Assembly: GCA_947034885.2 (NCBI GenBank)
Contig: OX344757.2
Span: 4,898,001 to 4,962,000, forward strand
Length of the DNA: 64,000 bases
DNA from: Thuidium tamariscinum
Lineage: Eukaryota; Streptophyta; Bryopsida; Hypnales; Thuidiaceae
Direction of reading: 5' to 3'
Shown: positions 51,066 through 62,777 of the stretch, one piece after another
Numbering within the stretch: the stretch's first letter is position 1
Layout of the letters: each line of letters begins with the position of its first letter
Program-made: the position numbers and the translations under genes
Notes under the pieces: model-generated
The model's input: the letters and a program-made list of their open reading frames with translations, nothing else
Told to the model about the DNA's origin: nothing
The model's database searches: none

Positions 51066-51499
51066 GATGAGATTTCAACACAATGACTTTTATAATCTTA
51101 GAATATATTCTATGTTTTTTCTTGCCATATTTTTGGACATTTTGTGCATAGTAGAAATCATTTTCTTGTACTTTATTTTATGTAAGCAATCTAATTCAAT
51201 AGGGGCAAATTTCAATTTTGTCTTGTCATTCACAATGACAATGAAGACAAATTGTAAATTGGTTTTCACTTCACTTTTTAATGAAACAAATTGAAATAAT
51301 GGCAAAATCCTACAATAAAAAACAATTGACAAATGCATCAATAATTTGACTTCATTTCAAATAATCTTCCCGTCCTAAGAAAATTATAAAATGCAAAAAA
51401 AATTGATAATATTATTAATACTAAAACTACATAATGTTTATTTCATGTTGATTGTTTTCCCCAAAACAACTGCAAATGATTTTCAATCACCAATCTTTT

Positions 51500-51593
51500 T
51501 AGTAAAATTTTACTTAAAACCTTACTTAAAAGACATTACTTAAAAGACATGATGTTTAGGACACTACTTAAAACACCCCTTTCTCTTGTAGTG
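51500..51593. mobile_element. Right half of a CACTA-type MITE
   Basis: It starts at the palindrome centre AGTAAAATTTTACT and ends ACACCCCTTTCTCTTGTAGTG. The right arm is the same kind as in the MITE at 15419-16773. The left arm is absent, so no target duplication can be checked. Confidence 0.7.
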
Positions 51594-51620
51594 ATTGGAT
51601 TCATACCCAACCATAGTTAT

Positions 51621-51830
51621 ATAGTGAGACTTGCTATTATGTAAACTTATGAACCTAGAAGACTATACACTTATGGTACAAGTATCTTCATTGAAAAAAG
51701 GATTTTTATTATTTTAATATATTTATATTATAGACACCTAAATTATAGGTGTTTTTATTATAAGCACCTTCAATGGTTGCAGTGCATATACTTACATATA
51801 TGCTCAAAGCTCACATGTTTACATATTTTT
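51621..51830 (+). repeat. Dispersed repeat, right copy (pair with 32601-32815)
   Basis: It starts TTGCTATTATGTAAAC and shares AAATTATAGGTGTTT and the CTTCAATGGTTG block with 32601-32815 at moderate identity, ending near GCTCACATG. Confidence 0.6.
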
Positions 51831-52132
51831 TGCTCTGATACAAGCACCCGTGGCTCCATTCCGTATATGGCCCAAGATGGGACCGACTATTAATATTATG
51901 TAAGATAGGCTTATTAGTTCAAAGAGTAAGTTTCAATAGTAGTTCCACACAACTTTTGTTCTCAAGCCTCAATTAAAATAATTGAAATAAAAATTGTATT
52001 CCCATAAAGCTAATCAATTTTCTATCTTATTTTAAAAAGTTTCAAGAAATTTGACCAAAATAAGCTTAGAGCCAGAAACTTTTTTACCCACCTCTAAAAT
52101 TAACCACAATCCTTGATGGTTTAAAGTTATGG

Positions 52133-52431
52133 TAAGGTAGGGGGCTGTAAAAGCAACCCTTTACCAACTGATTTGCATTTTAGGGAAGCTGAATTCCTTA
52201 AAACAATTTTTAGTAAATTTTCGTGGTAAGAAAAATAGAATTGGCATCTAACCCAAGTCATTTCATATTTTTTGGACCTTCATGGAATTAGTTATGAATT
52301 TTTGAAGTTGAAAACACAGTGGTTTCTAAAAGCGACCCCCTCCTGAAATGTACACTTCTAATACATGTTAGAGGCAAAATCTACGAGGTCACTTTTAGAG
52401 ACAAGGTTGCAATTAGAGCCCCCTACCTTAG
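52133..52431 (+). mobile_element. AAGGTAG-family MITE
   Basis: Terminal inverted repeats are TAAGGTAGGGGGCT at left and AGCCCCCTACCTTA at right (14 of 14). The interior carries the family core GGCATCTAACCCAAGTCATT and GGAATTAGTTATGAATTTT. The target duplication is unclear. Other, more decayed copies lie at 28170, 53430, 59165, 62560 and 63706. Confidence 0.65.
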
Positions 52432-53055
52432 TTCTATATTTTCAACAAAAATGTTACAAAACTGCCATTTCCAGTACAAGTACCAAATTTTGGAAAAAAA
52501 CACATTTTTAGGGTTTTTCATTTCGGTCCGCCATGCAGAGCTGAATTTTGTTTTCCTTGTTGGTCTTCTGACTTCCTCCCATTATTACCCCAAAGTGTAG
52601 CATGGAGAGGCCGACAAACAAATTTGTTACCGACCGCATCACCCTTTGAGTCGAGGACGAACTTGAATGGGAGGAGTAACTGAGGAGGGATGGATTCCAG
52701 TTCCAGCACATGAGGTGCACTGGAAAAGACAAGGCAGGGAGAAATTATGAATGTTCAGTTTCATGGGGGTTGGGCAATTGGCATTGCTCCAAATTGGCAT
52801 AAATGAAATCCTATTGGCGTTTTGGATCACTTGGCATATGCAGAAGATTGAATTCAGTTCAAGCATCAGTGAGCATAGGCACATGCCATAAGGTAAATTA
52901 TCCCATTACGGACAAAATGGGAGCAAACTTATTGTGGGCAAAATTGTAATGGTGGTGTACATCAGTTCCGAACTTGAATGTACAATTCCAGTACAATTTT
53001 GTCTACAATGGGCTTGTTCCCATTTTGTCCATAGTGAGTAGTTTACCTTACCTTA

Positions 53056-53421
53056 GAGCATCCTCAGTCCTCCACACGTCACAATGATGCTGCAACTAAG
53101 GAGATTGCATTCCCTTTTTCTTCTGCGTCTCTTGCCGTCGCAAGTGCCTCAATGCTACGATGATACTTGAAACTCCAAACAGTTCCTTACTGCTACGACA
53201 ATAAATAGAATGGAAAGGTGCGTGAAGTAAAGAGGATCTGAAATCATCACTAGCTATTCTTGGTGTTGTCAGAGAAATGTAGAGGAGTTTGGAAGGCACA
53301 GCAAATGGCCAATTTTTACAGAATGGGAGCCAAGGAATATTGCAGCCTTGAAACTAATGTGAGAGGTGCTGAGTGCATTGGGGCAAGGTTTTGTCAAGCT
53401 GTGCAAAACTTGAGGATGCTC
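53056..53421. mobile_element. TTA-flanked MITE (PIF/Harbinger-like by target site)
   Basis: Terminal inverted repeats are GAGCATCCTCA and TGAGGATGCTC, flanked by TTA on both sides (53053-53055, 53422-53424). It is 366 bp with no transposase. A 3-bp TTA duplication is typical of PIF/Harbinger elements. The assignment rests on the target site alone. Confidence 0.7.
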
Positions 53422-53429
53422 TTAGTCAC

Positions 53430-53765
53430 TAAGGTAGAAGGCTCCAAAACAATTTGGGCATTAAAAACCCCCACCTTCTCAAATGTACAGTCTTTGTACA
53501 TGATGCTTTTTCATCTTTTCACAAATGTGCAAATGATGTACATTGAGGAGGTAGGTAGTTTTAGAGCTAAATCTATTTTGACTTCAAAAATTCATAACAA
53601 ATTTTATAAAACTCCAAAAAATATGAAATGATGTAGGTTAAATGCCAATTCTACTCTACTTCAAGGAAAACTTATTGAAAATATTTCAAGTAGTTTCAGT
53701 TCCACAAAATTTAGTTTTAGCTGCTAGATGTGCACTTTATAAAACTCCTACCTTAAGGTAAATCA
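53430..53765. repeat. AAGGTAG-family repeat copy (reverse core)
   Basis: It begins TAAGGTAGAAGGCTCC and ends AACTCCTACCTTA. The core AAAAAATATGAAATGATGTAGG is the reverse of the family core. It contains AATGTACAGTCTTTGTACAT, a short hairpin also seen in related copies. Confidence 0.55.
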
Positions 53766-54912
53766 ACCTAAGTATGACCAGTGCATATGTATATCCTCTT
53801 AGATTTGCTATCTAGATAACTTAAGGTAGACAAGCCTATTGCTACCAAGATTTGCAATCTGAACATCTTAAGGCCAATTCTAAGAAGAAGACATACTGAT
53901 CAAAGGTGTGTGCTTGTTTTATGAATCAAATCCAAATGGAATTATAATTATCTAATTAAAATTACAATTTTTATGAATTTTTCAAGTGATTAGCCTTTAA
54001 ATTACAAATCCACCCATTGAATAGAGTTGTAAATGTTCTATTAACACCCCCATGATCAATTTAGAGTATACCTATTAGCACTTAAGTATCCACCAATCAA
54101 GGATTAACATGTTACCCAAGTTGGAATTCATACATTGTTTTTTTCAAAAAAAGTAAATGGATTTAATTGAGTTTTATGGTGGAAATGGGGCCAAAAGTAG
54201 GATGGCAAAAATAGGTAGATTTTCTAGATGGCAAAGATGAGCTAGTCTACCTTATTTTTCAACTCATGTATTTTCTTGAGATGGAAAATTGAGTTTGAGA
54301 GAAGACATTTGGAAGTATAGTCAAGACATTCTAGCACAAGATGAATTATTTGTGGTTTTTCAAAGTTTGTTGGTACAAATTTGATATAGTTTGGATAAAT
54401 CCATTCTAAACCACACACTAATGTGCCTCCTTTCCAAAGCATATCAATTGTCATGTTTGATGCTAAAGGATTGCTAAGATTGTAGTAATGGATTGATGAC
54501 TTACACAAATAGGGGGGTTCAGTAGATGTCAAAATTAGGTGACTAACAACATTGGGTTGTTCTACCTTACCAATGAACTTCTGTAGATTGGCACTAAAAA
54601 TTTTGAATGATTTTCACTAAGCTTCTAATCTAACTACATCTCTAAAAGTGAAATGCTAACTTTTTGCCCCAAATAAGGATTTGGGCATGGTAATTTTTAC
54701 TAGACTATCTTCAATTTTATGTAGTCTTGTTGGTCATTGGAAGACAATTAACTCCTTCTAAAATCAATATACTGTCTTCTACAACTTTCTTTCACTATCT
54801 AAAATGGTATGGCTATCCTCCAAATTTCATCCACACCATCTAAATCTCATCTACAATATATTGTTGAGAGTTTCACAAAATTTGAACCCTCATACAAATT
54901 GAAATAACTTAC

Positions 54913-55634
54913 GGGTGATTGCAAGAAACACCTGCCGATTTTGTTGCGTTTGGCTGATTTTTTCGGGAGTACTTTAAAATTAGAAAATTAATTTTAAAAA
55001 AATATGAAAATTATAAATAGTGTATATACCTCTAAGATGAAGGTTTTCACCGAAGGAAATGGATAGAAAAATTCTCTAAGTAGGAGAACTTGAAAAGTGC
55101 CAAACCTCCAGAAAATACATACCTTCATGTTTTAATTAGGGAAAAATAGTAAAAATAGATATTTTCAAAAAATAAAAAGTGGCCATTTTCAACAATTTTA
55201 TGGAGATGGTCATTCACAAAAAAACCCACCGAAGTAATATTTTATATGTTTCAAAATACAAGCAGAAGGGAGCTCACTTTGTAGACCTCCACACCACATA
55301 AAATTAATTATTTTTAAAAATCCTTCCCTGTAAAGCTAGAAGTCTATTAGAAGACCATCTCATCCAAATTTCATCTTAAAATCATTAAAAAAAGGTACTC
55401 CATAGTACTAGAAACCCCTAAACTGCCAAGTGTGACATCCAATCGGGGTCTATTTTTGGATAGTCAAATATTTTTGAAAATTATGAAAAAATTATGGAAG
55501 GTTTATGATAGTTATGAGTACCTTCCCTACAAATATTGAGTCAATCGGAGCCAAAACACAAAAGTTATGGCCAAAAAACAGATCAGCACACGTAGTGTGA
55601 CACAAAATAGGACAGGTGTTTCTTGCAATCACCC
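54913..55634. mobile_element. 722-bp element with 4-bp TTAC target duplication
   Basis: Perfect terminal inverted repeats GGGTGATTGCAAGAAACACC and GGTGTTTCTTGCAATCACCC are flanked by TTAC (54909-54912 and 55635-55638). It is non-coding. A second copy of the whole element is at 57666-58384. Confidence 0.88.
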
Positions 55635-55868
55635 TTACATAATAAGATATATATATACACCTCTATCAATGATCTTCAATAGTGTAAGAGATAGAAACAA
55701 AACCTTCACAAAATAATCAAGTGAAATTCAATATCTTCTTTCTTTGAATAAACTTTCTTTGGTCAACTAACTTTTTTTAATAGATTTTTGAAAGCTATTC
55801 ATGTTGTTTCAAGCTCACTCCTAATACTTGCACAATCTAAAAGTAACTTTAGGCAAGTAAGTTGTTCT

Positions 55869-56089
55869 CAATTGAGAAGAAAAATGCAAAAATCCCTGTT
55901 TATTTCAACAAAACACATCAGCAGGATTGTGTTGAGACTGCGTTGTTGAAAACACAGAAAAATCCCAGAAAAACACAAAAAACGCGTTTTTTTGTGTTTT
56001 CTTGCGTTTTTTCTATGTTTTCAGCAACGCAGTCTCAACACAATCTTGCTGATGTGTTTTGTTGAAATAAACAGGGATTTCTTCTAGTG
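55869..56089. mobile_element. Foldback element with a CACTA-like end
   Basis: Two ~105-base arms are near-perfect inverted copies around AACGCGTTTTTTTGTG (arms include CATCAGCA(G/A)GATTGTGTTGAG). The right end GGGATTTCTTCTAGTG, inverted, gives CACTAGAAGAAATCCC, like the CACTA ends of the 16.9-kb element. The left end (CAATTGAGAAGAAAAATGC) has changed and gained bases. No secure target duplication. Confidence 0.65.
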
Positions 56090-56779
56090 CAAGTTTACTA
56101 AAATGATTGAAAAGCTAATCACACCCATTGAAATTTTGACCTTGTTGCAAAGCCAACCTCTAAAGATGCATGTGTATAATGGACATTCTTTAAACATGAA
56201 TTCAAAGCCAAAGATTAAATTTAGATACAACTATAATTAGCACTTCAATAATCCATAGATTGTTTACACAACATTCCAAAACTTCATGCTAATTGAATTT
56301 AGAATCCTCTTTCAATTGCCAACAAAATGATACATAAAACTAAGGTAGCTGCTTAACTCTTTAGGGAGCTAGCATCCAATAGGAAGACAATGAAGGTTTT
56401 CAAGAATTCAATGTATGATCTATATAGATGACTATATGTCATTCTATACTTTATAATTATTGTACTAAGTTTTAAACCAATTCATTTAGAGACCATAGAA
56501 GACCTAAACTTACAAAAATGAAGATCTTGTTTCTAAATTTTTCATATGCCATAGTTTATTTTGCCTCAAAAGCTCAAAATCTACTCTTTTTGTAAAGCTC
56601 TTTTGAAGTATTAACTTTAAAACAATAAGGGCTATAGTGGAAGTACCCAAAACCATCCAAATAAAGAATTCAACATAGTTGGAGGCAATTTTTTTTAAAT
56701 AATATTTTTCTAATGTTAGCGAGTGAAAATGATATATATTAAAAAAAAATTCAGATGTCATTAGCCCTTTTTTTTTTAC

Positions 56780-57050
56780 TTTTTGAGAAACTACCAAGAT
56801 GGCGATCACTTCAAATTTGGTGAAGCATTGCATTTTTACATTCATCCATCTTTTGGACTTAAAAACACTTTTCTATCATGTTCATACACTTTTTCATCCA
56901 AATTTGACAACTTCATCTATATTTTAAAGAAAACTAGAAAATTTCTAGCGAAAAAAGATTACTTTTATCTGGCGAAAAAAGGCATTTATTTTGAAATGGT
57001 GCAATCTAGCCACATGGTGCCGGAAAAAAAAGGTTGGATTTCATATATAA
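56780..57050. repeat. Dispersed repeat, copy 2 (pair with 3790-4085)
   Basis: It aligns with 3790-4085 through ACTTCAAATTTGGTGAAG, CCATCTTTTGGACT, the AACTTCATCTATATTTT region, and GAAATGGTGCAATCTA with GGTGCC near the end. Confidence 0.55.
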
Positions 57051-57665
57051 TTTCTATAATTTCCAAAGTGTTGGCTCCTAGGGCCACTAAAATTGTTCAA
57101 TAGATGTCCCCAAATGTGAGCAATGAGCAAATGAGATTTTTGTATGCATCCTTCAATTGCATCAACAAATTATAGTCAAGCATTTGGCAAATACACTCAC
57201 TGCGGTTTAGGGACAATTTTAGATGAGTCTAGGATCCACTACAAGGTACATGTGCTGTATTGAGTGTTTCTCCCTTACTAATGAAGTAGTTTGCCAAACA
57301 TAGTCCAATCTCTAAATAGATAAGTGCATTTTCTTACAATTTCATTTATTAGACAAATTTAGCCCTCAATAGGGAGTATAATTGTTGGGGTGCACTACAC
57401 AACATGACTATGTACACTACAAGAAGTACCTATATTTTTGGTTGTAAATAGTACTTGGAATTTTAGGATCAATCACAACCTCTATACACCCCAAAAATAA
57501 TTGTGGAGTATTTACATGTAGAAGACAACCTCATCTTCAATGTCTTCACTAGATTGATAAGAAGAATCATGCTCAAATGCTTCTTCAAATGCATAATGAA
57601 TTAGAGTGTTCTTACTTTTGGGATGATTCTAAAGCATTGCAACAATACATGCAGAGCCTATTTAT

Positions 57666-58384
57666 AGGTAATTTGCAAGAAACACTTGTTGAATTTGTTG
57701 CATTTTCATGATTTTTTTGTGAGTACTTTAAAATTAGAAAAATAATTTTTAAATTAAAAAAAGACTAATGTGTATACCTTTAAGACAAAGGTAACCATTG
57801 AAGGAAATGTATAGAAAAATTCTCTAAGTAGGAGACCTAGAAAGTGCCAAATCTAAAAAAAAATACATACTTTGATGTTTTCATTAGAAAAAAATAGGAT
57901 TTAAAAATAAAATAAAATAGAAACTGGACATTTGCAACAACTATATGGAGATGGCCATTCACTAAAAAACTCACCAAAATCATTTTTTACATGTTTCAAA
58001 ATGTAAGTAGAAAGAGACTCACTTTGTGCACTTCTACACCACATAAAAATAATTATTTTAAAATTTCCTTTGGAAATTAGAAACAAATCTACTAGAAGAC
58101 CATCTCCTCAAAATTTTAGCTCAAAATTTATTTTTTTGGGTGCTAAATAGTACTAAAACCCTCCAAATTAGCAAGTGTGACATTAAATTGGGGTCTATTT
58201 TTTGATAGTTGTTGGGGTTTTTTTTTAAAAATTACAAAATAATCATGCATCATGTATAATAGTCATGAGTACCTTCTTTACAAATCTTGAGCCATTCAAG
58301 CCAAAACACAAAAATTATTGCCAAAGAATAGATCAACACACATCGTGTGATCAAAAATGGCACACGGGTTTCTTGCAATCACTC
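57666..58384. mobile_element. Second copy of the TTAN-flanked element (TTAT duplication)
   Basis: Ends AGGTAATTTGCAAGAAACAC and GGGTTTCTTGCAATCACTC match those at 54913-55634 with substitutions. The flanks are TTAT on both sides (57662-57665, 58385-58388). It is 719 bp and aligns along its length in the same orientation. Confidence 0.8.
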
Positions 58385-58848
58385 TTATGTTGACATTTTC
58401 TTAACATGGCTAATCGTAGCTGCAATGCACATTACTTTGAACCCTTAAGCTTCCTCATGTCCTACCTATGGATACTATTCATGTTGCTAGCGTTAGAATC
58501 AAAGATGGATAATTGGACATCTGGAGGAGCTACATGTTTGATAGACTATCTAAATTACTATAATTTCCTTCCACTATAGTCATTGGTTCATTTGCTGTGC
58601 TTTGCATACTAGTGTCTATGATTACTTTTAGGAATACCTATTTTCAACACTTTGAAAATTCATAGTTAATTCATATGGTATTCAAAAAATGTATTTTAAG
58701 AGAATCAAGAATCTCTTCTTCAATATTAACATGATTCCATAAAAGTTTTCTAATATAATAATGGGAACAATGTTGAATTTCTTATTTGTGCGATTTTAAA
58801 TTTAGTTTCCATCACGTTTGATTTCCAACTCTCCTTATAATCATTTAA

Positions 58849-59086
58849 CCCCTGTGCACCAAAAGCAAAATTGTTGAATTTGAGACCTTTTTCAACTCAT
58901 TCCAATCAAATTGTCTCCTAAATTGAGATCCACATACTTCAACCATACTAATTGGTAGTAGAGACAAGTCTTGAGGTGTGGGGAAAAGTAAGTGTACTTT
59001 GACTGTACTATTGAAAAGATTATAATAGTCAAACATGAGATTTTTTTGAAATGGAGAGGCCATTGAGGTGCTTGGGCGCTCAGGGG
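58849..59086. mobile_element. 238-bp TTAA-flanked element
   Basis: It runs from CCCCTGTGCACCAAAAGC to GTGCTTGGGCGCTCAGGGG and is flanked by TTAA (58845-58848, 59087-59090). No coding sequence of note. Confidence 0.78.
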
Positions 59087-59164
59087 TTAATATTACCTTA
59101 GTTGCTTGTAAATTTCCATCCAAGATGTTCTTATTAAAGTAGGTGGCTTTGAAAGAAATCTCTA

Positions 59165-59440
59165 ACACATAGGTACATTTTGCTTCCTTTAATGTACAAA
59201 TAGTGTACATTTCAGTAGGGAGTCACTTTTAGAAACCACTACATTTCAACTTCAAAAATATCTAACTAATTCCACAAAGGTCCAACAAACACAAAACGAC
59301 TTGGATTGGATACCAATTCCATTAACCTTCCTACAAAAATTTATTGAAAATTACTGAAAATTGTTTCAAGGAGTTTAACTTCTCAAAAATTGCAATGAGC
59401 TCTTCCAAGGTCACTTTAAGAGCACACTAAGGTAGATGTA
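59165..59440. repeat. AAGGTAG-family repeat copy (reverse core)
   Basis: The reverse core ACTTCAAAAATATCTAACTA, AATTCCACAAAGGTCCAACA and AACGACTTGGATTGGATACC is visible, with AATGTACAAATAGTGTACATT upstream and CACTAAGGTAG at the right end. Ends are decayed. Confidence 0.5.
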
Positions 59441-59711
59441 TCCATTACTAACACACGCCCCATCAACAATAAATAGGATACTCTATTCCAACCAAAGATT
59501 AGAATGGATTTCCGTTTTCTCCTTGGAATGTGTATCTTTGTACTTTTTCAAAGTTTGGACCAATAAGTTAATGATACATAAGTGAGCATAAATGTAGGAA
59601 GTAATTAGTGGGAAAATAGTTCTTGAATGATTTGAATTGAATGACTCTAGATGTTGGTCATTGGTCAAACCTAACTTTTGCCTTTCAAAATTCATAGTAA
59701 TTTCCATTTAA

Positions 59712-60616
59712 CCCCTAAAAGCCCATTGTCCCCTCAGGGGACAATTTGGAGTTTGGGCAGGTTCCGTAGACCTCAATTTTTGATGAATCTTCTTGAAACT
59801 TTCTCATAAGATAGGAAAACTGATTAGCTTTGTGGGAATATAATTTTTATTTCAATTGGTGCCCGGGAGCAAAAGTTATACCACAAAAAGCGCGGATTTT
59901 AACTTGGCGGGCAAAAAAGTAAATCCACAAAAAATTGAATTTTTAATATTATAGATTATATTTTTTCCTACTTGTAAAGCTTTGATTCATTCCATTTGGA
60001 TTAGTTATGAAAAAGTTATGAACAATCTTGTTTTGGGGTAGTTTTTGAAAAAATAACTTATAGGATTCATTTCTGAATGCAATTTCGACAATTTTTCACA
60101 AAAAATTGCTTGACAAGGTTATATTTTCTTGCTAGAACAATCTCACCGTTGGAATTATTGTGTTTCAATTCCATCTTAGAGCTATTAACGATTTAATTTT
60201 TCTTTCAATCTTGGACCTACCTCTACTTAATACTACGTAATTTTTTAAGGAATGAAAATCAAGCATTTTCTTTTTGAAATTTTTTTCCTAGACTTTCAAC
60301 TCAATTCTTAAACACAATTTTTTTTTAATTCAAAGTCCATAGTGTGAAAAAATTCAACAAATGGCAATCAAAGTCATCTGAAATTGCAAGACAATGTTTA
60401 AGAAAACTATGTTTTCAAACTTTGAATGCTCATATCTTCCAATCTATACGGTCAAACTTTATGAAATTTTTACCACATGATCTCACACAAACAAAGTAGA
60501 AGATCCTATGGTTAGATTCTACAAAAACACTTTTTTTTTGTTCTTTTGGATGAACACAACAAAAATGGCAGTTTAGAGTGGTTCTTGACAGAAAAATGGC
60601 CTTGGGCCTTTAGGGG
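59712..60616. mobile_element. 905-bp TTAA-flanked element
   Basis: It runs from CCCCTAAAAGCCCATTG to GGCCTTGGGCCTTTAGGGG and is flanked by TTAA (59708-59711, 60617-60620). Terminal repeats match at 13 of the first 14 positions. The interior shares CATTCCATTTGGATTA and AAGATCCTATGGTTA with the 62778-63703 copy. Non-coding. Confidence 0.88.
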
Positions 60617-61397
60617 TTAAGAGATAAAATTACCCAATTTTTTGCAATCCCTATTATTTTTGTCAATGCATCTATGAAAATATTTGCTTTGCCTTGGACT
60701 ACCTTGGATTATATCCAAATGTGCTTATTTTATCAGTTATGGGTGCATCTACCTTACCTTAATTCAAGAGTGGTTGTAAATTAAGAATAACTGCGCAAGT
60801 TCGTTTGTTCATTCATTCATTCATCACTCACAAGCAGTGATCTCAAAATTAGTTTATAGAATTTAGTGTAATATGCTACTTAGTTTAGGGGATTTAGTGC
60901 AATTTGCTACCTTCAAGATAAATAAGCATCAACTTTGGCTATCTTGAGAGAAAATGGCATTAAAAAATTAGAAAAGAAAGGATTTTGCAAGTTGTAAAGG
61001 ATAATAGGGGGTACCAATACCCATAACAGAGATGCTAATTCCAATGTAGAGTAAGTAACAAATTGGCTATCAAATTCTATTGGTTGTTGAAATCTTAGCT
61101 AAAATTTAATTTTTTCAAGGATTTTTTCCTATAGAGATTTAGCTACTAAAATTTTTTAGTAGCAATGGAGTGAAATTTAGCCAGTTTTGTGAACGCTACG
61201 AGTCACAAGTGGAAGTTAAGGTAAGCCAACACTTTGGAAATTTATAGAAATTACATACTGAGTCCGAAAATTTTAATTTTTTTTTTTGAATATTCATGAT
61301 TTTCTCTCGCTAATACTAGAAAATATCATTTTTAGAAAAATATGCCTTCAACTACGCTGAATTCCTTAAATGGACGGTTTTGGGTGTTTCCACTGTA

Positions 61398-61399
<2 letters not shown>

Positions 61400-61428
<29 letters not shown>
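61400..61428 (+). repeat. 29-base C homopolymer
   Basis: An uninterrupted run of 29 C marks the sharp edge between AT-rich sequence on the left and a GC-rich island on the right. It may be real or a place where assembly or read length was uncertain. Confidence 0.9.
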
Positions 61429-61430
<2 letters not shown>

Positions 61431-62000
61431 GCTGAGTTAGCAGAGTGAGTTGAGTTATCTGCCCAATCGGCAGGGTGAGCAGCCAGAGCTCGCTCAGCCA
61501 GGCCTTCAGTTGTAAGTAAGTCTAGAAGTTAGTTCAGGCTCTGCGGCTCCCTGGCTTCTGCTTCTGGGGCCGTCGGTCTGCGCAGGCAGCCCCAAATCAA
61601 GCTGCCCTTCTTCGAAGCCTCCATGTGAAGAGCGCAGCCCTCATTAGCAGCAGCCGAAGGCAGCTCCCTGGCAACCCACACCCCACTCAGTCTGATTTTC
61701 AACTACCTCAAACCACCAATGGGGGGACTGCAACAGCAATTACAATTAAAGCCCCCTCCACAAGATCATTCAATTTCCTAAGTTAGGGTTCAGCAAGCCA
61801 AATCCAAACGGACTGAGCAAGGGTGGCAATGGTGGCAGAAATTTAGATGCATGCATGGAGGGATAGATGGATGGGGACTAACTTGGGTATCAATGGAGGG
61901 TGAAGTAAAGGGAAGAGGTCCTATATGGTAGGTGGCATGAAAAGAGACCCTCCTCTTTCAATGGTCCTGTAGGGAGGCGTGTAATGGAGAGTCAATGGTT
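61429..62000. other. GC-rich island, unidentified
   Basis: About 570 bases are much richer in G and C than anything within several kb. They contain repeated CTCAGC/GCAGCC motifs (GAGCAGCCAGAGCTCGCTCAG) but no long open frame and no tRNA or rRNA match that I can see. It could be captured gene DNA, a fragment of a GC-rich transposon or contamination joined at the C tract. Confidence 0.35.
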
Positions 62001-62337
62001 CCAAAATGGATTGCCAATAACTGTGAGTGCATAATTAAGACTTATTCTATGTTGCTTCATACTTTGTCAATAGACAGAATTAGAGCCAAGGAGGTCCATT
62101 TCAAAAACAGGGTGTGTTTACTCAGTTTTTCTAAATTAGAATTGATTGCCCAATTAACTTCTTCCAAATGTCAAAATACTGTAAGATTCGTTTAAGTTTT
62201 AGTAAGATCACATTTAGGAACTTCATGTATTACTTTTTTGATGCATCACTGCAGATTTGAAGTCAAGCCATATCATTTTTCAGAGCACATGTGCATGGTT
62301 CTTGCAAGGCCTACAGGTCACGAATTGGTACATATCC

Positions 62338-62680
62338 CAGAATTCTTTGAAAATTCATAAGTAATTCATAATTGCTCCAAAAAATATGAAACCACTTGGG
62401 TTAGATTCCTCATCAATTCCTCTTCAAGAGAGAAATAAGTGAAAAAAAATTTGAGCATCTGAAACCCATCAAAAAGGCCGACAGCCCTTAAAGGGTCGCT
62501 TTTCAAGCCGGCTACCTTAATGGACCATCTAAGGGCTGAAACCGAATTTCAGAGGGGTAAAATTTTTAGAAATAGTTTTCAGTAAATTTTTCTTGAAATA
62601 CAAGTAGCTAACCCAAGTCGTTTCATATTTTTCTGAACTTTGTGGAATTAGTTATCAAATTTTGAAGTTGAAAAGGCAAA
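62338..62680. repeat. Two AAGGTAG-family cores in opposite orientation
   Basis: A reverse core (62338-62450, with AAAAAATATGAAACCACTTGG) is followed by a forward core (62570-62680, with TAACCCAAGTCGTTTCATAT). The pair could form a hairpin of about 100-base arms with a ~120-base loop. AAAATGTACATTTTTTGTACA follows at 62707. Confidence 0.55.
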
Positions 62681-62777
62681 GGGCTCTAAAATGGTGCCCT
62701 AGCTAGCTAAAATGTACATTTTTTGTACACTGCTGAAGGCTATGAAAAAGCAATATGTACAAGTGCTATACATTTAA

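Noticed and set aside
57416-57440. CACTACAAGAAGTACC, a CACTA-like left end
   Set aside because: No matching right end or 3-bp duplication could be found nearby, so no element is called.
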